Shown: piece after piece, positions 14,088 through 19,193 of the stretch
Numbering within the stretch: position 1 is the first letter of the stretch
Layout: every line of letters begins with the position of its first letter
Assembly: GCA_040005555.1 (NCBI GenBank)
Contig: JBDTYT010000029.1
Span: forward strand, 1 to 19,193
Source: JBDTYT01 sp040005555
GTDB taxonomy: Bacteria > Actinomycetota > UBA4738 > HRBIN12
Direction of reading: 5' to 3'
Length of the DNA: 19,193 nt
Translations under genes and position numbers: made by a program
Notes under the pieces: generated by a model
What the model was told of the DNA's origin: nothing
Databases searched by the model: none
Seen by the model: the letters and a program-made list of their open reading frames with translations, nothing else

Positions 14088-15374
14088 TCAGGGTTCCTCC
14101 AGCAGCGCCCGACGGGCGTCGCCGACAGTATAGAGAGAGCCCGTCACCAGGATGAGGTCCTCGGGTGCGGCGTCGCTGCGCGCCGCGTCGAGCGCGTTCC
14201 TCACGCTCTCGAACGTCTGCGCCGCAACCCCCTCGGCGGCGAGTGCGAGGGCGACCTCCTCGGCGGGGCGGGCCCGCACGTTGTCCGTGGTCGCGGCGTA
14301 CGCTCGGTCCGCGAGCGGCGCCAACCGCTCCGCGATGCCCGCGACGTCCTTGTTCGAGAACACCGCCATCACCAGGTGCAACCGGTCCCAGGTGAAGGCC
14401 TCGGGGAGGGCGCGAGCGAGCGCCTCCGCGGCGGCCGGGTTGTGGGCGCCGTCCAGCACGATGAGCGGATGCCTCGCGACGACCTCGAGGCGGCCGGGCG
14501 AGGTCGCCTCCTCGATCGCGCGGCGGAGTGAGGGCCCATCGAGCCCGCGCTCCAGGAACGCTTCGAGCGCCACGATCGCGGCGGCCGCGTTCCGGCCGGA
14601 GTGCTCCCCGTAGAGCGGCAGCAGCAGGTCGTCGTACGTGCCGTGGATCCCCCGGACACGGAGCGCCTGCCCACCGACGGCGGGCACGCGGGTCTCGAGT
14701 GCGAAGTCTCGATCTTCCAGCAGCATCCGGACTTCGTACTCCGCGCACCGGGTCTCGATCACGACGAGCGCTTCGGCAGGCTGCTCCCGCACCACCGCGA
14801 TCCGACCGGGCTTGATGATGCCCGCCTTCTCGGTTGCGACCTCGACGATGGTCGACCCGAGCTCGGGATGGTCCAGACCGACGGGGCAGATGACCGCCAC
14901 ATCCCCTCCGACGAGGTTCGTAGCGTCCCACGTCCCGCCCATCCCCACCTCGAACACCCCGAGCGCGACCGGCTTGTCGGCGAACCAGAGGTAGGCGAGC
15001 GCGGTCAGGGCCTCGAAGTACGTGACCTCTCCGACGCTGGCGTCCGCCACCTGGAGGTAGGGCAAGAGGTGCTCGTACTCCTCGGCGAACTCGGCCTGCG
15101 ACATCACCTCGCCGCAAAGCTCGAACCGCTCGGTCACCGACCGCAGATGCGGCGATGTGAACAGCCCCGTCGACAGACCGTGCGCGCAGGCCACAGCCGA
15201 GGCGAGCCGGGCGGTGGTGGTCTTCCCGTTCGTTCCGGTCACATGCACCGTGGGATAGGTCAGCTGGGGGTGGTCGAGGAGCTCGGCGATGGCTCGGATT
15301 CGGTCGAGGCTCGGCTCGGGCATATGCTCCGGTTGGCGGGACTCGAGCTCGGCGAGAGCGTCTGCGAACCGCAC
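14088..15374 (-). CDS. folC: Folylpolyglutamate synthase / dihydrofolate synthase
   Basis: Mur-ligase family enzyme that adds glutamate to dihydropteroate and/or folates with ATP. From GTG at 15374 it has 428 residues. Seen are the P-loop VTGTNGKTT (45-53), SPHL (74-77), EVGMGGTWDATN (142-153), TEKAGI with the likely carbamylated lysine K183, and LDGAHNP (307-313). The GTG lies four bases after the valS stop, and the conserved start of the family (FADALAELESR) follows at once; no clear ribosome-binding site is seen, so coupling to valS is likely. An in-frame ATG at 15419, overlapping valS, is an alternative. One or both activities cannot be told from the sequence. Confidence 0.94.
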   Translation of the reverse strand: MRFADALAELESRQPEHMPEPSLDRIRAIAELLDHPQLTYPTVHVTGTNGKTTTARLASAVACAHGLSTGLFTSPHLRSVTERFELCGEVMSQAEFAEEYEHLLPYLQVADASVGEVTYFEALTALAYLWFADKPVALGVFEVGMGGTWDATNLVGGDVAVICPVGLDHPELGSTIVEVATEKAGIIKPGRIAVVREQPAEALVVIETRCAEYEVRMLLEDRDFALETRVPAVGGQALRVRGIHGTYDDLLLPLYGEHSGRNAAAAIVALEAFLERGLDGPSLRRAIEEATSPGRLEVVARHPLIVLDGAHNPAAAEALARALPEAFTWDRLHLVMAVFSNKDVAGIAERLAPLADRAYAATTDNVRARPAEEVALALAAEGVAAQTFESVRNALDAARSDAAPEDLILVTGSLYTVGDARRALLEEP

Positions 15375-15378
15375 GGCG

Positions 15379-17922
15379 CTAGCGTTGCGCGAGGATGGTT
15401 TCCACGGCGAACTCGCCATCGGCCACCGTTCGGATCTCGGCGATGTTGCCGGCCTGGCGAACGTCGCCCACCACGCCGGCCAGAGCCGACAGACGCTCCG
15501 GCGAGTCGCGGACCACGACGCGCTCGACCTCGGCTCGCACGGACAGCTTCGCGAGCGCCTTGCACTTGCGCACCTCGCCGAGGACGGACGCTCCCATCTC
15601 ATACACCGCGGGATCGGCGCCGCTCGTGATCTGGGCGAGCTCCGCCTCGTTCGGCCACGCGGTCCGGTGCACCGAGCCCTCCCGCCACCACGACCAGACC
15701 TCCTCCGTCACGAAGGGCAGGAAGGGAGCGAACAGCCGAAGCAACACCGAGAGGGCCTGCCGCAGGGACGCGACCGCCGAGCCCGCGGCTCCCGGATCGC
15801 CCGCGCCGTACGCCCTGCCCTTGACCAGCTCCAGGTAGTCGTCGGTGAATCCCCAGAAGAAACGCTCGACCACCTCGAGGGCGCGCGCGTGGTCGTAGCC
15901 ATCGAAGGCCTCGGTCGCCTCGGTGACGACGCGTGCGAGCCGGAGCAGCATCGAACGGTCGAGTGGATCGACGATCGCGCCCTCCGCGGCCTCGAGCGAG
16001 AGCGCGAACCTCGAGGCGTTCAAGATCTTGATGGCGAGCTTGCGCCCGACCTTCATCTGCTGCTCGTCGAAGGCTGCATCGACCCCGAGCCGCGCGCTGC
16101 CGGCCCAATATCGCACGGCGTCGGCGCTGTGGCGTTCGAACATCTCGATCGGGGTGATGACGTTGCCTTTGGACTTCGACATCTTCTTGCGATCGGGGTC
16201 CAGGACGAAGCCGCTGATCGCCGCATCGCTCCAGGGCAGCGATCCGTGCTGCAGTTCCGCGCGAAGCACGGTGTAGAACAGCCACGTCCGGATGATGTCG
16301 TGGGCCTGAGGCCGAAGATCCATCGGGAACACGCGCGCGAACAGGTCTGGATCGTCTTCCCATCCGCCGGCGATCTGCGGGGAGAGCGATGAGGTGCCCC
16401 ACGTGTCCATGACGTCGGGGTCGCCCATGAAACCTCCGGGGACTCCACGTTGTTCGGGCGTGAAGCCGGGCGGGACGTCGCCGGCAGGATCGATCGGGAG
16501 GGCGGACTCCTGCGGGGTGATCGGCTCGTCGTAGCGAGGGCGACCGTCCGCGTCGAGCGGGTACCAGACCGGGAACGGGACCCCGAAGAAGCGCTGACGG
16601 CTGATGCACCAGTCGCTGTTCAGACCCTCCACCCAGGACGCGTATCGGGCCCCCATGTATCCCGGATGCCAGCGGAGCTCGCGTCCGCGCTCGAGCAACC
16701 GATCGCGGAACTGGAGCGTCCGCACGAACCACTGCCTCGTCGCGATGACCTCGAGCGGGCGTTCACCCTTCTCGTAGAACTTCACGGCGTGGCGCACCGG
16801 CTGCGGCTCGCCCAGCAGCGCGCCGTCTTCACGGAGCAGCTCCACGATCCGTGTGCGGGCCTGCTTCGGATGCAGGCCCGCGAGCTCTGCCATCGCGGCG
16901 TTCGCCCGGTCGGGATCGCGCGATTCCCACCCCGGCTGCCCGAACGTCCGAGCGCCGATCCGGCCGTCCCGCTCCATCACGACGCGTGTGGGCAGGCCGA
17001 GCTCGCGCCACCAGGTGATGTCGGTGATGTCGCCGAACGTGCAGATCATGGCGGCCCCCGTGCCCTTCTCGGGGTCGGCGAGGGGATGCGCGAACACCGG
17101 TACCGGGACCCGGAACAGGGGCGTCAGCACCGTCGACCCCACGAGCGACCGGTATCGCTCATCGCCGGGATGGGTCACGAGGGCGACGCACGCGGGGATG
17201 AGCTCGGGTCGGGACGTCTCGATCTCGACCGTACCGCCGTCCTCGCGGTCGAAGGCGATGCGGTGGTACATCCCCGCCTGCTCACGGTCCTCGATCTCGG
17301 CCTGCGCGACCGCGGTTCGGAAATCCACGTCCCACATCGTCGGCGCCTCGGTCCTGTAGGCGAGGCCGGCGTCCATGAGCCGAAGGAAGGCTCGCTGCGA
17401 TGCGCGGCGCGAGGTCGTGCCGACCGTCGTGTAGTGGATCGTCCAGTCGACCGAGAGGCCGAGGCGCCGGAAGAGCGTCTCGAACGCCTTCTCGTCCTCT
17501 CCCGTCAACCGATCGCACAGGTCGATGAAGTTGCGGCGGCTGACCGGGATCTGCATCGAGTCGTCCGGCCGTTCGAGCGCCGAGACATCGAAGGTCGGAT
17601 CGTACGGGACGGATGGGTCGCAGCGCACGCCGAAGTAGTTCTGCACGCGGCGCTCAGTCGCCAGCCCGTTGTCGTCCCAGCCGATCGGATAGAAGACCTC
17701 GCGACCCGCCATGCGCCGATACCGTGCCACCAGGTCGGTGTGCGTGTACGACATCACGTGTCCGACGTGCAGCGATCCGCTGACCGTGGGTGGCGGCGTG
17801 TCGATCGCGAAGACCTGCTCGCGGGTCTTCGAGCGGTCAAAGCGGTAGGTGCCCGTGGCCTGCCACCACTCATCCCACTTGGCCTCGAGCCCGTCGATGC
17901 TCGGCTTCTCGGGCAGGTTCAT
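15379..17922 (-). CDS. valS: Valyl-tRNA synthetase, archaeal-like type
   Basis: Class I aminoacyl-tRNA synthetase that charges tRNA-Val and edits misactivated threonine. The 847-residue protein has the HIGH-type motif HVGH (52-55), the CP1 editing domain (about 200-390, with TSRPEL and GTGAAM), the KMSKS motif (580-584) and an anticodon-binding domain (about 625-770). The motif GWDDNGLATERRVQ (81-94) is of the archaeal-like ValRS type; ordinary bacterial enzymes carry a TDHAGIATQ-type sequence here. The C-terminal coiled-coil arm of bacterial ValRS is not seen. ATG at 17922 has no ribosome-binding site; a -10-like hexamer lies 7 bases upstream. First gene of valS-folC-ndk. Confidence 0.95.
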   Translation of the reverse strand: MNLPEKPSIDGLEAKWDEWWQATGTYRFDRSKTREQVFAIDTPPPTVSGSLHVGHVMSYTHTDLVARYRRMAGREVFYPIGWDDNGLATERRVQNYFGVRCDPSVPYDPTFDVSALERPDDSMQIPVSRRNFIDLCDRLTGEDEKAFETLFRRLGLSVDWTIHYTTVGTTSRRASQRAFLRLMDAGLAYRTEAPTMWDVDFRTAVAQAEIEDREQAGMYHRIAFDREDGGTVEIETSRPELIPACVALVTHPGDERYRSLVGSTVLTPLFRVPVPVFAHPLADPEKGTGAAMICTFGDITDITWWRELGLPTRVVMERDGRIGARTFGQPGWESRDPDRANAAMAELAGLHPKQARTRIVELLREDGALLGEPQPVRHAVKFYEKGERPLEVIATRQWFVRTLQFRDRLLERGRELRWHPGYMGARYASWVEGLNSDWCISRQRFFGVPFPVWYPLDADGRPRYDEPITPQESALPIDPAGDVPPGFTPEQRGVPGGFMGDPDVMDTWGTSSLSPQIAGGWEDDPDLFARVFPMDLRPQAHDIIRTWLFYTVLRAELQHGSLPWSDAAISGFVLDPDRKKMSKSKGNVITPIEMFERHSADAVRYWAGSARLGVDAAFDEQQMKVGRKLAIKILNASRFALSLEAAEGAIVDPLDRSMLLRLARVVTEATEAFDGYDHARALEVVERFFWGFTDDYLELVKGRAYGAGDPGAAGSAVASLRQALSVLLRLFAPFLPFVTEEVWSWWREGSVHRTAWPNEAELAQITSGADPAVYEMGASVLGEVRKCKALAKLSVRAEVERVVVRDSPERLSALAGVVGDVRQAGNIAEIRTVADGEFAVETILAQR

Positions 17923-17929
17923 GTGGGCG

Positions 17930-17935
17930 AGTGTA
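17930..17935 (-). promoter_or_regulatory. Candidate -10 box of valS, leaderless transcript
   Basis: The minus strand reads TACACT (TAnnnT), ending 7 bases before the valS ATG, with no purine-rich ribosome-binding site between them. The whole clpX-valS gap is only 72 bases. No good -35 is visible. Confidence 0.35.
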
Positions 17936-17994
17936 CGGGATGACCGGACCGCGCTCGGAGCAGACGGCGGGCGCAGGACGCGACGGAGGATCGG

Positions 17995-19193
<1,199 letters not shown>

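Noticed and set aside
13681..15117. 478-codon frame that includes ndk with a long N-terminal part
   Set aside because: The upstream 344 codons are a shifted reading of folC; Ndk homology starts at the ATG at 14085 with a good ribosome-binding site.
16450..17943. 497-codon open frame antisense to valS
   Set aside because: It has no recognisable domain, reads as Arg/His/Val/Asp-rich shadow sequence, and lies opposite a full, well-conserved valS. Long antisense frames are common in GC-rich DNA.
17936..17994. Terminator between clpX and valS
   Set aside because: No stable stem followed by T residues is visible, so clpX may read through into valS.

Overview
The window is GC-rich and carries core bacterial housekeeping genes with tight operons, GTG starts and strong G/C bias at third codon positions. 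The order on the minus strand (clpX, valS, folC, ndk, then mreB-mreC-mreD-mrdA-rodA, then RNase E/G) matches the order I recall for Streptomyces, with the ndk-folC-valS part also close to mycobacteria. This points to an actinobacterium (Actinomycetota). The valyl-tRNA synthetase is of the archaeal-like type, so a deep-branching or uncultured lineage is more likely than a classical actinomycete. That placement is inference from gene order and family traits only.

Layout from left to right. Positions 1-1991 (minus) hold an RNase E/G gene whose 3' end lies outside the window; it has a long disordered Arg/Gly-rich N-terminus and possibly a further upstream start at 2201. Positions 1992-2510 form a gap with a candidate rne promoter and GC-rich inverted repeats. 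Positions 2511-3692 (plus) encode a soluble REC-HisKA-HATPase signalling protein. Positions 3704-9266 (minus) are the cell-elongation operon mreB, mreC, mreD, mrdA (PBP2) and rodA, with gaps of a few bases or overlaps. Positions 9397-13669 (plus) are a fatty-acid synthesis operon fabD-fabH-fabG-acpP-fabF. Positions 13681-17922 (minus) are valS-folC-ndk, and clpX (minus) runs off the right edge.

How they work together. MreB, MreC, MreD, PBP2 and RodA form the lateral-wall elongation machine. FabD, FabH, FabG, ACP and FabF initiate and extend acyl chains for membrane lipid. The two operons share one divergent promoter region of about 115-130 bp, so envelope polymer and membrane supply could be co-regulated. 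ValS, FolC and Ndk serve translation, folate polyglutamylation and NTP supply; ClpX and RNase E serve protein and RNA turnover.

The window is mostly core genome. I found no mobile element, CRISPR array, tRNA or rRNA gene, and no clearly new multi-gene system. The points most worth a second look are the orphan REC-histidine kinase between rodA and rne, the fab operon placed inside an otherwise conserved gene order, the structured RNase E leader, the archaeal-type ValRS, and several -10-like hexamers placed 6-8 bases before start codons without a clear Shine-Dalgarno sequence, which suggests leaderless mRNAs.
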